The notes beneath the pieces are model-generated. The model made no database searches and had not been told where the DNA came from. It saw only the letters and a program-made list of their open reading frames with translations. From NCBI GenBank assembly GCA_965207125.1, contig OZ242263.1:620001-684000 (forward strand): a stretch of DNA of 64,000 bases. The letters are read 5' to 3'. A program made the position numbers and the translations under genes. Positions 47,726 through 56,386 of the stretch are shown in pieces (position 1 is the stretch's first letter; each line of letters begins with the position of its first letter). The DNA is from G965207125 sp965207125. GTDB taxonomy: Bacteria > Pseudomonadota > Alphaproteobacteria > Puniceispirillales > UBA1172.

Positions 47726-48499
47726 ATGACGAATAGCCCTGATAACGCAACAACCAGTTATCTCACCCTCGATAGTAGCGACAGGATCGCCTACCAGGCC
47801 AATCTTGTTGAGGGCAAGCCGACGGTTGTTTTTCTGCCCGGCCATGGCTCAGATATGCTGGGAGGAAAGGCGCTCGCGACCGCCGAGTGGGCCGAGCAAC
47901 AAGGTTTAGGTATTCTGCGCTTTGATTATTTCGGTCACGGCGCATCATCAGGGGATATTTTGGCTGGCACGATTAGCCGTTGGCGTCAGGATTGCCTTGA
48001 CGTCATAGATCATCTGGGTCTGGATGAGGTGTATCTTGTCGGCTCATCACTCGGCGGCTGGCTGATGGTGCTGGTGGCGTTATCCCGCCCGCATCAGGTT
48101 CGGGCTTTGGTTGGTATTGCGGCCGCCCCTGATTTTACCGAGGATTTAATCTGGAGGGCCCTTAGCCAAGACCAGCGTGCTGAGATGGAAAGCACAGGGC
48201 GCATTAGCCTGCCCAATCCCTATAGCGATGAGGACGTCATTTATCCATTAAATCTGATTACAGATGGCAGAAAGAATCTGGTCTTGCGCACCCCGCTCGC
48301 ACTCTCGTGTCCGGTTCGGCTGCTTCACGGGACGGCTGATGAGGAAGTCCCGTTTGAAACATCAGAAAAACTAGCGGCGAATATCACGCATGACAATGTT
48401 GAGGTGGTGCTCGTTGAGGGCGCAGGACATCGTTTCTCCGCGCCCGAGCACATAGATATTCTGCTAGCGACTTTAGCTGAAGTCACGCTGAAGCATTAA
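47726..48499 (+). CDS. Alpha/beta hydrolase
   Basis: Serine hydrolase fold, 257 residues. Catalytic residues are visible: nucleophile Ser in VGSSLGGW (GxSxG), Asp in HGTADEEVP and His in GAGHRFS, with the oxyanion segment VFLPGHGSDMLGG and RFDYFGHGASSG. I chose ATG 47726 with GAGATGG upstream over the TTG at 47714. Substrate unknown. Confidence 0.88.
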   Translation: MTNSPDNATTSYLTLDSSDRIAYQANLVEGKPTVVFLPGHGSDMLGGKALATAEWAEQQGLGILRFDYFGHGASSGDILAGTISRWRQDCLDVIDHLGLDEVYLVGSSLGGWLMVLVALSRPHQVRALVGIAAAPDFTEDLIWRALSQDQRAEMESTGRISLPNPYSDEDVIYPLNLITDGRKNLVLRTPLALSCPVRLLHGTADEEVPFETSEKLAANITHDNVEVVLVEGAGHRFSAPEHIDILLATLAEVTLKH

Positions 48500-48501
48500 T
48501 C

Positions 48502-49170
48502 TTAAAAATCAAGATCGGCGTAATGCGGCGGCGGGGTGATTCCGACCACCTGGTCATTGAGCAGCTGTCTGAAACACGGCCGAGATTTAATCCGTGAATA
48601 CCAAGTTTTCGCCTCCGGCCAAGACTCCCAGTCAACATCATCCATAAAATCGAGCACCGACAGCGAGGCGGCGGCATGAAGATCAGCGATACTTATTTTC
48701 GCGCCGGCTAGCCAAGGCCGTCTTTCAGCAAGATAGTTGATGTATTCAAGGTGGATGGAGAGATTATCGTGCGCCGAACGGATTACTCCCGAGGACGGAA
48801 CCCCGTTGTTAGTCACCCGACTAATAAAGCGCTCATGGACAAGCGGGCGGACGATTTCACGCTCTGCCTTAGAGGAGAACCAAGCAAACAGCCGCCTTAT
48901 TTCAGCGCGGGCGGCGGGGGAGCCGGCCAGCAATGAGGTTTCAGGCATAATATCCTCGAAATACTCTGCGATGGCGTAGGTTCCGGTCAGCACCGTGCCG
49001 TCATCCTCCACCAGAACGGGAACTGACCCGGCGATATTAATCCGTAAAAAATCGTCTTTTCTCAGCCAGTATTCTTCTAATTTCGGCAAAAAATCCAATT
49101 TGCGCTCAGCCAGCATAATTCGGGCAAATCGCGACCCTGAAGACAGCCAGAAATGATGCAGAACCCGCAT
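48502..49170 (-). CDS. Glutathione S-transferase family protein
   Basis: 222 residues with an N-terminal thioredoxin-like domain (LSSGSRFARIMLAERKLDF; INIAGSVPVLVEDDGTVLTG with the cis-Pro VPVL and the glutathione-binding TG-TYAIAEYFE) and an all-helical C-terminal domain (ISIADLHAAASLSVLDFMDD). The C-terminal HPPHYADLDF-like end is typical of an alphaproteobacterial GST group. Substrate unknown. It is three bases downstream of the GNAT gene and probably in its transcript. Confidence 0.87.
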   Translation of the reverse strand: MRVLHHFWLSSGSRFARIMLAERKLDFLPKLEEYWLRKDDFLRINIAGSVPVLVEDDGTVLTGTYAIAEYFEDIMPETSLLAGSPAARAEIRRLFAWFSSKAEREIVRPLVHERFISRVTNNGVPSSGVIRSAHDNLSIHLEYINYLAERRPWLAGAKISIADLHAAASLSVLDFMDDVDWESWPEAKTWYSRIKSRPCFRQLLNDQVVGITPPPHYADLDF

Positions 49171-49173
49171 AGC

Positions 49174-49743
49174 TTAAAAAATCCCTTTTTCGCTCTGGAT
49201 TGTGGATTTGATCGCCCATGGTTTTTGCGGCATATCAAGTGGTTTTGCGGCGGGGAGTGCCATGAGATGGAGTCTTTCTTCCTCGATAAATCCAGGCAAG
49301 CTAATCTCATCACTGCTTACTTTTTTGAATCCAAATTTGAGGTAATAATTCGGCTCGCCCGACACAAAGCACCACTCCCAGTGCCCTTGGGCGGCAAGGG
49401 CTAAACTTGTCTCAACCAGGGCAACTCCAATACCAAACCCGCGCCATTCAGGGTTAACCGCAAGAGGCCCGAGCACCAGAGCCGGGCGTCCGCCAACCGT
49501 GACCGGCCAGTATCTGATCGAGCCCAACAACCTTGCGCCCTTGCTTGTGTGCATATCAACAGCGACATGGCATAATTCATGCACCATCTCGCCCCCACGC
49601 AACAGGTGGATTACTCGGCTTTTATGGCTGGCCGCAAAACTCAAACCCATCAACCGCGCGATTTCACTCAAGTCATGATCGTCTTGCGGTCTGATCATAT
49701 ATTGGGGATCAGGCGTATCCATGACATGAGATTGTGTGGTCAT
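49174..49743 (-). CDS. GNAT-family N-acetyltransferase
   Basis: 189 residues; the acetyl-CoA-binding motif A is LAVNPEWRGFGIGVALVE (R-G-x-G-x-G type), followed by EPNYYLKFGFKKV, the late motif of the YhbS-like group. The ATG overlaps the gltB TAA by one base (TAATG), so it appears translationally coupled to gltB. Acceptor unknown; protein or small-molecule acetylation are both possible. Confidence 0.85.
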   Translation of the reverse strand: MTTQSHVMDTPDPQYMIRPQDDHDLSEIARLMGLSFAASHKSRVIHLLRGGEMVHELCHVAVDMHTSKGARLLGSIRYWPVTVGGRPALVLGPLAVNPEWRGFGIGVALVETSLALAAQGHWEWCFVSGEPNYYLKFGFKKVSSDEISLPGFIEEERLHLMALPAAKPLDMPQKPWAIKSTIQSEKGIF

Positions 49744-52700
49744 TAAGCGGTAGTTGATGTTTCTTGTGGAGAACTCTGAGTGGATAGGATTTGGACAGGA
49801 GGATCAAGTTTATCGAGCATTTCGGTAGGAACAACCTGCCAGAATTTTCGCACCTCACGCTGCCAATTACTTAGGATTCGGGCGGCGATCGATGAGTGGG
49901 TTTCGTTTTCGTGCTCGATAATCAGTGTTTTCAGTTGCTCATCCCAATAATCGGTTGTCACTCGGTGAAGACCGATCGTATCAGAATTGACCTGATCGGT
50001 AAACCTATCATCGGGGTCATAGACAAAAGCGAGGCCGCCTGTCATGCCCGCGCCGAAATTCGCCCCAACCGCGCCGAGGATAACGATCGTTCCTCCCGTC
50101 ATATACTCACACCCATTAGACCCACATCCCTCAACCACAGCGGTTGCGCCTGAATTGCGGACGGCCAGGCGCTCGCCCGCCCGCCCTGAGGCAAAAAGCT
50201 TGCCCGAAATAGCGCCATAAAGCACGGTGTTGCCAATGATCGTGTTGTTTTCAGGAACAATTTTTGAAGCTGGCGCTGGGCGAATGGCGATAGCCCCGCC
50301 TGAAAGCCCTTTGCCAACATAGTCATTAGCATCGCCGAAAACATCGAGTTTAAGCCCTTTGACGGCGAACGCGCCTAGCGACTGCCCGGTAGAGCCTCTC
50401 AGCTGCACGGTGATGGTGTTATCGATAAGCCCTGTCATGCCAAAACGCCGGACGATACGGGACGATAGCCTAGTGCCGATCGCGCGTTGAGTATTATCGA
50501 CATTATAAGAAAGCTGGATTTTCTGCCCCAACTCAAGGGCGGATGCGGCATCCACCACCATCATGGCATCGAGGGCATCGGGCACTTCGTTGCGTTGTTT
50601 TTTGGTGCGCGGCTCACCAGCTTTAATATCGGCGGATTTGATATCGGCGCGAACGAGAATCGGATTAAGATCGAGGTCGTCCAAAGCTTTATTTCCTCGG
50701 CTGACTTGGGCTAGCATATCGGTTCGCCCGATAATTTCACTCAGGTTTTTTGCGCCGAGGGACGCGAGTATTTCGCGGGTTTCCTCGGCGAGGTGGGTGA
50801 AGAGTTGGACGACTTTCTCAGGGGTGCCGGTGAATTTTGCGCGCAGGTCGGCGCGCTGTGAGCAAACCCCGACCGGGCATGTGTTAGAATGGCACTGGCG
50901 CACCATAATACATCCCATAGCAATCAGCGAGGCGGTGCCGATGCCACATTCCTCAGCGCCGAGCATCGTAGCGATGACGATATCGCGTCCTGTTTTAATC
51001 CCGCCATCGGTGCGCAGGATGACTTTGTCGCGCAGGCCGTTCATGGTCAGCACCTGATGCACTTCGGCTAATCCGATCTCCCACGGCAATCCGACATGTT
51101 TAATAGATGATTGCGGGCTTGCGCCGGTGCCGCCGCTATGCCCTGAGATCAAAATAGTATCGGCTTTGGCTTTAGCGACTCCGGCGGCGATTGTGCCGAT
51201 GCCGGTGGAGGCCACTAGTTTGACGCAAACCCGGGCATTTGGGTTGATTTGTTTTAAGTCATAAACCAGCTGCGCCAGATCTTCTATCGAGTAGATATCG
51301 TGGTGGGGCGGCGGCGAGATTAGCGTGACGCCTTCGGTTGAATGCCTAAGTTTTGCGATCATCGCGTTAACTTTGATTCCCGGCAGCTGCCCACCTTCGC
51401 CGGGCTTTGCACCTTGGGCGATTTTAATCTCGATCTCATCACAGTTATTCAGATATTCGGCGGTGACGCCAAAACGCCCTGAGGCGATTTGCTTAATGGC
51501 CGATGAAGGGTTATCGCCATTCTCGCGCAAAACAAATCGCGTGGGGTCTTCTCCTCCCTCGCCTGAATCGGATTTCGCGCCGATTCTATTCATGGCAATA
51601 GAAAGTGTTTCATGCGCCTCCACGCTTAACGCCCCCAGTGAAATACCTGGGGAGACCAGTTTTTTTCGAATAGATGTGATGCTCTCGACCTCATCTAGAT
51701 TAATGGGGTCGTTGCGCGGGACAAAATCTAATAAATCACGCAGATTGACCGGCGACGAGGCCGAGACTTTCGCTGAATACGCTTTCCAGTCGTCATAGCT
51801 TCCCGTCTCGCAAGATCGTTGCAGGGTGTGGATAGCGTCTGCATCAAAGGCGTGATGCTCGCCTGACTTACGATAGCGAAAAAAACCGCCGACCGGCAAA
51901 ATGACACTAGCCCCCAACCGCGCTTCTTGATGCAACGTTTTAAGGTGGGTATGGATTCCGCTGATGCCAAGCCCTGAAATACGCGATGACATCGGCGGAA
52001 AATACCGCGATACCAGTGATCTTGAAAGCCCCAGCGCCTCGAAATTATATCCGCCCCTGTATGAAGCCAACACCGAAATGCCCATTTTAGACATAATTTT
52101 AAGCAAGCCATTTTCGGTAGCGCTGCGGTAATTATTGACAGCTTCGTTCGCACTAAGCCCTTTTAATAATCCGCGTTTATGACGGTCGCGGACTGATTCT
52201 TCAGCCAGCCAAGGGTTGATGGTGGTGGCGCCGATACCGATGAGCACAGCAAAATGATGAACATCGAGACATTCGCCACTAGCGATATTAAGCGATGTAA
52301 ATGTTCTGAGTTGCCGCATCACCAGATGCGCGTGCACCGCCCCGACCGCGAGAACTGAAGGGATGGCCATCCGGGTTTCGTTAACATTATGGTCATCGAG
52401 CATGAGATGTTCCGCCCCGCCCCGCACAGCCTCTTCAGCCTCTCGTTCTATGGCATCAAGAGCGTTTTGTAGCGCATCGCTGCCGGCGGTAATATCAAAG
52501 GTGATATCGATCCTTGCGGCTTTGGCGCCGAGGTATGCTTTTAGCGATTCGTGTTCGGCTGAGGTTAAAATCGGTGAGTTCAGCAGCAGGTGATCGCATT
52601 GCTCAGGGTTTTCATCGAGGATATTGCCGAGATTACCGAGCCTAGTGCGCAAAGTCATCACATGCCGTTCACGGAGTGAGTCAATTGCTGGGTTAGTGAC

Positions 52701-54317
52701 TTGCGAGAAATTCTGCCTGAAGAAATGATGCAAGCCGCGGTATTTATCGGACAAAACAGCAAGCGGAGCATCATCCCCCATCGATCCCACAGCTTCCTTG
52801 CCGTCCTCGGCCATGGGCTGCAACAACAGTTCCATATCCTCCATCGTCCAGGCGGCGGTGAATTGGCGGCGGCGCAAGTCTTCGGTGGAAAGAGTGGAGA
52901 TATCATGCGGGGCGTTGTCGGCCAGCAGATCATCCATCACCTGTGATCTGCCGAGCCATTTTCCCCAGTCTTGCCGCCGGGTTAGCGCATTTTTAAGATC
53001 ATCATCGCGGTAGATTTTGGCTTCAGCGAAATTAAACCCGATGATTTGCCCAGGGCCGAGGCTCGTTTTTTCAACAACTTTGGCTTCATCTATCTGCACC
53101 ATGCCGGTTTCTGACCCGGCGATTAGGAATCCGTCCTCAGTGATGGTGATGCGCATCGGTCTTAATCCGTTACGATCCATGCCGGCGAGCACCCAGTCTC
53201 CGGCATAGGCCGCGATTGCGGCGGGGCCGTCCCAAGGTTCCATGACGGCGCTGCAATAGCCGTAGAGATCTCTTAGTTCTGGCGCGATGCCTCGTCCGAG
53301 TGCTTCAGGGATCATCATGGTTTTGACCATCGGCAAGTCGCGCCCGCCATGCAAAAGTAACTCGAACACGCTATCGAGGGCGGATGAGTCAGACGCGCCA
53401 TTTTCGATAAGGGGTTTTAGTGACACGATATCCTCGCCAAACAGATCGGAACCCATTCGGTCTTCATGGCATGACATCCAGTTTTTATTGCCGCGAAAAG
53501 TGTTTATTTCGCCGTTATGCGCGAGCACTCTGAAGGGCTGCGCGAGTTTCCATGTTGGGAAAGTGTTGGTTGAATACCGCTGGTGATAGATAGCGAAACG
53601 CGAAATAAAGCGCTCATCCGTGAGGTCTGGGTAGAACGCTGCGACCTGCTCGGCGAGAAACATCCCCTTATAGATAATAGAGCGTGTTGAGAATGAGCAC
53701 AGATGAAAATCCATAATTTTATCATCGAGGATGGCGTTTTCGATCTTGCGGCGAATGACATACAGCTGTCGTTCTACATCGGCTTCGGCGAGGTTTGCGG
53801 GGACTGAGAACATGATTTGTTCTATTTCCGGGCGTCCCGCATCCGCGCGCTCACCGATAATCGCGACATTAACTGGCACTTGCCGCCAGCCATAGATATG
53901 GAATCCTGCTTTGAAGATTTCTGTTTCAACGATGCACCGGCATCGTTCCTGCGCAGCGATATCTATTCGGGGCAGAAATGCCATGCCCACCGCGATTCTT
54001 CCGCCGTCGTTCTGGTGTCCGGTGCGCTCGATATGCTCGCTGAAAAAATCCTGCGGGATATCGAGATGGAGTCCCGCGCCATCGCCGGTTTTACCGTCGG
54101 CATCGACCGCGCCTCGATGCCAGATGGATTGCAAGGCTTCGATGGCCTTAACCACGACTTCACGGCTTGGTTTGGCATCGAGCGCGGCGATAAAGCCAAC
54201 CCCGCAAGAATCATGTTCAAGGTCAGGTGACCAGACTCCGGCCTCACTCAGCCGCTTTTCCATATCGCGGCGATGGGCTAGCCAGTCTTTTTGGGTGTTG
54301 TTGGCGGTGATGCTCAT
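49743..54317 (-). CDS. gltB: Glutamate synthase large (alpha) subunit
   Basis: 1,524 residues; transfers the glutamine amide to 2-oxoglutarate. The N-terminal glutaminase domain begins after a 37-residue propeptide at Cys38 (EHDSCGVGFIAAL). The FMN-binding synthase barrel has GEGGEDPTRF and SGHSGGTGASP, the 3Fe-4S cluster cysteines are in CIMVRQCHSNTCPVGVC, and the C-terminal beta-helix includes GSNGCEYMTGG. It lies 4 bases downstream of gltD. The odd order gltD-gltB-GNAT-GST suggests a longer operon. Confidence 0.97.
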   Translation of the reverse strand: MSITANNTQKDWLAHRRDMEKRLSEAGVWSPDLEHDSCGVGFIAALDAKPSREVVVKAIEALQSIWHRGAVDADGKTGDGAGLHLDIPQDFFSEHIERTGHQNDGGRIAVGMAFLPRIDIAAQERCRCIVETEIFKAGFHIYGWRQVPVNVAIIGERADAGRPEIEQIMFSVPANLAEADVERQLYVIRRKIENAILDDKIMDFHLCSFSTRSIIYKGMFLAEQVAAFYPDLTDERFISRFAIYHQRYSTNTFPTWKLAQPFRVLAHNGEINTFRGNKNWMSCHEDRMGSDLFGEDIVSLKPLIENGASDSSALDSVFELLLHGGRDLPMVKTMMIPEALGRGIAPELRDLYGYCSAVMEPWDGPAAIAAYAGDWVLAGMDRNGLRPMRITITEDGFLIAGSETGMVQIDEAKVVEKTSLGPGQIIGFNFAEAKIYRDDDLKNALTRRQDWGKWLGRSQVMDDLLADNAPHDISTLSTEDLRRRQFTAAWTMEDMELLLQPMAEDGKEAVGSMGDDAPLAVLSDKYRGLHHFFRQNFSQVTNPAIDSLRERHVMTLRTRLGNLGNILDENPEQCDHLLLNSPILTSAEHESLKAYLGAKAARIDITFDITAGSDALQNALDAIEREAEEAVRGGAEHLMLDDHNVNETRMAIPSVLAVGAVHAHLVMRQLRTFTSLNIASGECLDVHHFAVLIGIGATTINPWLAEESVRDRHKRGLLKGLSANEAVNNYRSATENGLLKIMSKMGISVLASYRGGYNFEALGLSRSLVSRYFPPMSSRISGLGISGIHTHLKTLHQEARLGASVILPVGGFFRYRKSGEHHAFDADAIHTLQRSCETGSYDDWKAYSAKVSASSPVNLRDLLDFVPRNDPINLDEVESITSIRKKLVSPGISLGALSVEAHETLSIAMNRIGAKSDSGEGGEDPTRFVLRENGDNPSSAIKQIASGRFGVTAEYLNNCDEIEIKIAQGAKPGEGGQLPGIKVNAMIAKLRHSTEGVTLISPPPHHDIYSIEDLAQLVYDLKQINPNARVCVKLVASTGIGTIAAGVAKAKADTILISGHSGGTGASPQSSIKHVGLPWEIGLAEVHQVLTMNGLRDKVILRTDGGIKTGRDIVIATMLGAEECGIGTASLIAMGCIMVRQCHSNTCPVGVCSQRADLRAKFTGTPEKVVQLFTHLAEETREILASLGAKNLSEIIGRTDMLAQVSRGNKALDDLDLNPILVRADIKSADIKAGEPRTKKQRNEVPDALDAMMVVDAASALELGQKIQLSYNVDNTQRAIGTRLSSRIVRRFGMTGLIDNTITVQLRGSTGQSLGAFAVKGLKLDVFGDANDYVGKGLSGGAIAIRPAPASKIVPENNTIIGNTVLYGAISGKLFASGRAGERLAVRNSGATAVVEGCGSNGCEYMTGGTIVILGAVGANFGAGMTGGLAFVYDPDDRFTDQVNSDTIGLHRVTTDYWDEQLKTLIIEHENETHSSIAARILSNWQREVRKFWQVVPTEMLDKLDPPVQILSTQSSPQETSTTA

Positions 54318-54321
54318 GGCG

Positions 54322-55776
54322 TTATGAGGCCTTCTCGATGGTAGCGTGTTGCAACGCGGCTTTGGCCACTAGGTGTTTGTCTATCTGCTCAGCGGCATCA
54401 TGCCCGTCGCGGATCGCCCAAACGACTAGTGAGGCCCCCCGCACGATATCGCCGGCGGCGAAAACATCATCCAGACGTGTCATCATGGTTTTCCAATCAA
54501 TGCTAACAGTCCCCCAACGCGATACTTTTAATCGGGGTTCAGCGAATAAGGACGGCAGGTCTTCAGGATCAAAGCCAAGTGCTTTAATCACCAGGTCGGC
54601 TTTCAGGCGATACGCTGAATTTTCGACTGGCTCGGGAACTTGGCGTCCGGTTGCGTCCGGCAATCCTAAATGGATTTTCTGGCATTGAACGCCAGTGACG
54701 CGTTCTTGGCCATCAAAACCGCAGGGTTGTGATAGCCATTCAAATACCACGCCTTCTTCTATAGCGTTATCGACTTCACGCAGCGACCCTGGCATGTTAT
54801 CGCGGTCGCGGCGATAAACGCAAGTGACGCTTGTTGCTTCTTGTCTGATGGCGGTTCGGACGCAATCCATCGCGGTATCGCCGCCGCCGATCACCACCAC
54901 ATTTTTACCGGTAGCGGACAGGTTTTTTTTGTGCTGCGGTGAGATTTTATCGCCAAGCCCGAGTTTATTGGCGGTGGTTAGGTAATCGAGGGCGGGAATG
55001 ATGCCATCGAGGTGGTCGCTGTCGCCGAGATTCAACTCTCTTGACTTATAAACACCGGTGGCGATCATCACGGCGTCGTGTCGATCGCGGATTTCTTCTA
55101 GCGTTATATCAACCCCGATATTGGTATCGAGGACGAAAGTGATACCGGCGTCTCGCAGCAGCATCTCGCGGCGGTGCACTATGTGTTTTTCTAATTTGAA
55201 ATTGGGGATTCCATAGATCATCAAGCCCCCCGCTCGATCGTATCGATCATAGATGGTGATTTGATATCCTCGTTGTCTTAAGCGTTCAGCGGCTGCTAAT
55301 CCGGCGGGTCCTGCGCCGATAATTCCGACCGATTGTTTGAGTTCCTGAAGGGGAATCGGTGGTTTAACCCAGCCATTATCGAACGCGGTTTCGGTGATGT
55401 ATCTTTCCACCGCGCCGATGGTGACCGACGAGAAGCCTTTTTCGATGACGCAATTCCCTTCGCATAATTTGTCCTGTGGGCAAATGCGTCCGCATATTTC
55501 GGGAAAACTGTTAGTGGCTGAGGCGATCTCCCACGCTTCTTTTATGCGTCCTTCGGCGGTCAGCAAGAGCCAGTCGGGGATGTTGTTATGGAGTGGGCAG
55601 TGAATTTGGCAGAAAGGAACCCCGCATTGCGAGCATCGTCCGGCTTGCTCGGTGGCGGCGGATGCGTTGAATTCATCATAGATTTCATCGAAATCATGGC
55701 GGCGGCGTTCGGCTCCACGCTTGGTTGGCATCGCTTTGGCGCGATGGACGAATTGCAACATCGGTGTGTTTGACAT
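54322..55776 (-). CDS. gltD: Glutamate synthase small (beta) subunit
   Basis: 484 residues; passes electrons from NADPH to GltB. Low-potential Fe-S cysteines are in RCSQCGVPFCQIHCPLH and EICGRICPQDKLCEGNC, the FAD-binding GxGxxG is in VGIIGAGPAGLAAAERL, and the NADPH fingerprint is in VVVIGGGDTAMDC. The late ATG box is VFAAGDIVRGASLVVWAI. Translated just before gltB. Confidence 0.97.
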   Translation of the reverse strand: MSNTPMLQFVHRAKAMPTKRGAERRRHDFDEIYDEFNASAATEQAGRCSQCGVPFCQIHCPLHNNIPDWLLLTAEGRIKEAWEIASATNSFPEICGRICPQDKLCEGNCVIEKGFSSVTIGAVERYITETAFDNGWVKPPIPLQELKQSVGIIGAGPAGLAAAERLRQRGYQITIYDRYDRAGGLMIYGIPNFKLEKHIVHRREMLLRDAGITFVLDTNIGVDITLEEIRDRHDAVMIATGVYKSRELNLGDSDHLDGIIPALDYLTTANKLGLGDKISPQHKKNLSATGKNVVVIGGGDTAMDCVRTAIRQEATSVTCVYRRDRDNMPGSLREVDNAIEEGVVFEWLSQPCGFDGQERVTGVQCQKIHLGLPDATGRQVPEPVENSAYRLKADLVIKALGFDPEDLPSLFAEPRLKVSRWGTVSIDWKTMMTRLDDVFAAGDIVRGASLVVWAIRDGHDAAEQIDKHLVAKAALQHATIEKAS

Positions 55777-55816
55777 TGTCTTTGTTTTTTCCTTTTGCGT
55801 CTTTCACTCAACAAGC

Positions 55817-55845
55817 ACCATAGCACTGTCTGCAAACTAGGTCAA
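55817..55845 (-). promoter_or_regulatory. Probable sigma-70 promoter of gltDB
   Basis: On the minus strand TTGACC (55845-55840) and TATGGT (55822-55817) are separated by 17 bases and lie 41 bases upstream of the gltD start. Five and four of six bases match the consensus. No nitrogen-control (sigma-54, TGGCAC-N5-TTGC) site is seen. Confidence 0.55.
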
Positions 55846-56269
55846 TGTTTTTAACTATTTTCATCAAAAATACCAGACGTCAGGCTATTTTGAGGTGTTT
55901 TCTCAGTGATCACCTTTATTTAATACCATATCGGAACTAAAATAAGATATCTGGTATAGTCTAGGTTTCGCTATCTCTTACTCCTCTTGTCGGCTCTGGT
56001 TATAAAGACTTCTAAATATGAGCATAAGGCAAATATCAACAGGACGTCCAAACGAAGACCCCAAATGAAGACCCAAAACGAAGATAAGGTGCTTTTGGAA
56101 GGTGATACCGAGGACTATTGTCGCGGCCGATTGACTTTGAGGAGATCTACTTCGAAGCACCCCTATGGACACTGGTATAATCTAACATTGGCCGTCAACT
56201 GCGGATATTGTATTCATCTTCACTGCTCAGTCCTCTTTCATTATAAAATTGTGTATTGATTGGGTTTGA
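55846..56269. other. Intergenic stretch without a convincing gene
   Basis: Only short open frames without Shine-Dalgarno sequences are present. An extended -10 like TGGTATAGT lies at 55952-55960 on the plus strand, echoing the TGGTATAAT promoter further on, but no gene follows it closely. Confidence 0.5.
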
Positions 56270-56278
56270 TGGTATAAT
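56270..56278 (+). promoter_or_regulatory. Extended -10 promoter element of the RTX protease-like gene
   Basis: TGGTATAAT is a perfect TATAAT with the upstream TG of an extended -10, about 110 bases before the start codon at 56387; the -35 region (TTGTGT, 56249-56254) is weak, as is usual for extended -10 promoters. The start has AGGA nine bases upstream. Confidence 0.5.
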
Positions 56279-56386
56279 CTTGAGTTAGATCGTGGAGAAA
56301 TTGATATTCTCCAAATATTGAGGAACAGTAACCGATACTATGAAATTGTGCTTGTTGCTTTACCTCAGGACATAGGAATATAAGCT

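Noticed and set aside
55987..56259. A 90-codon plus-strand frame upstream of the RTX protease-like gene
   Set aside because: No Shine-Dalgarno, unusual composition, and a competing frame on the other strand; it overlaps the promoter area.
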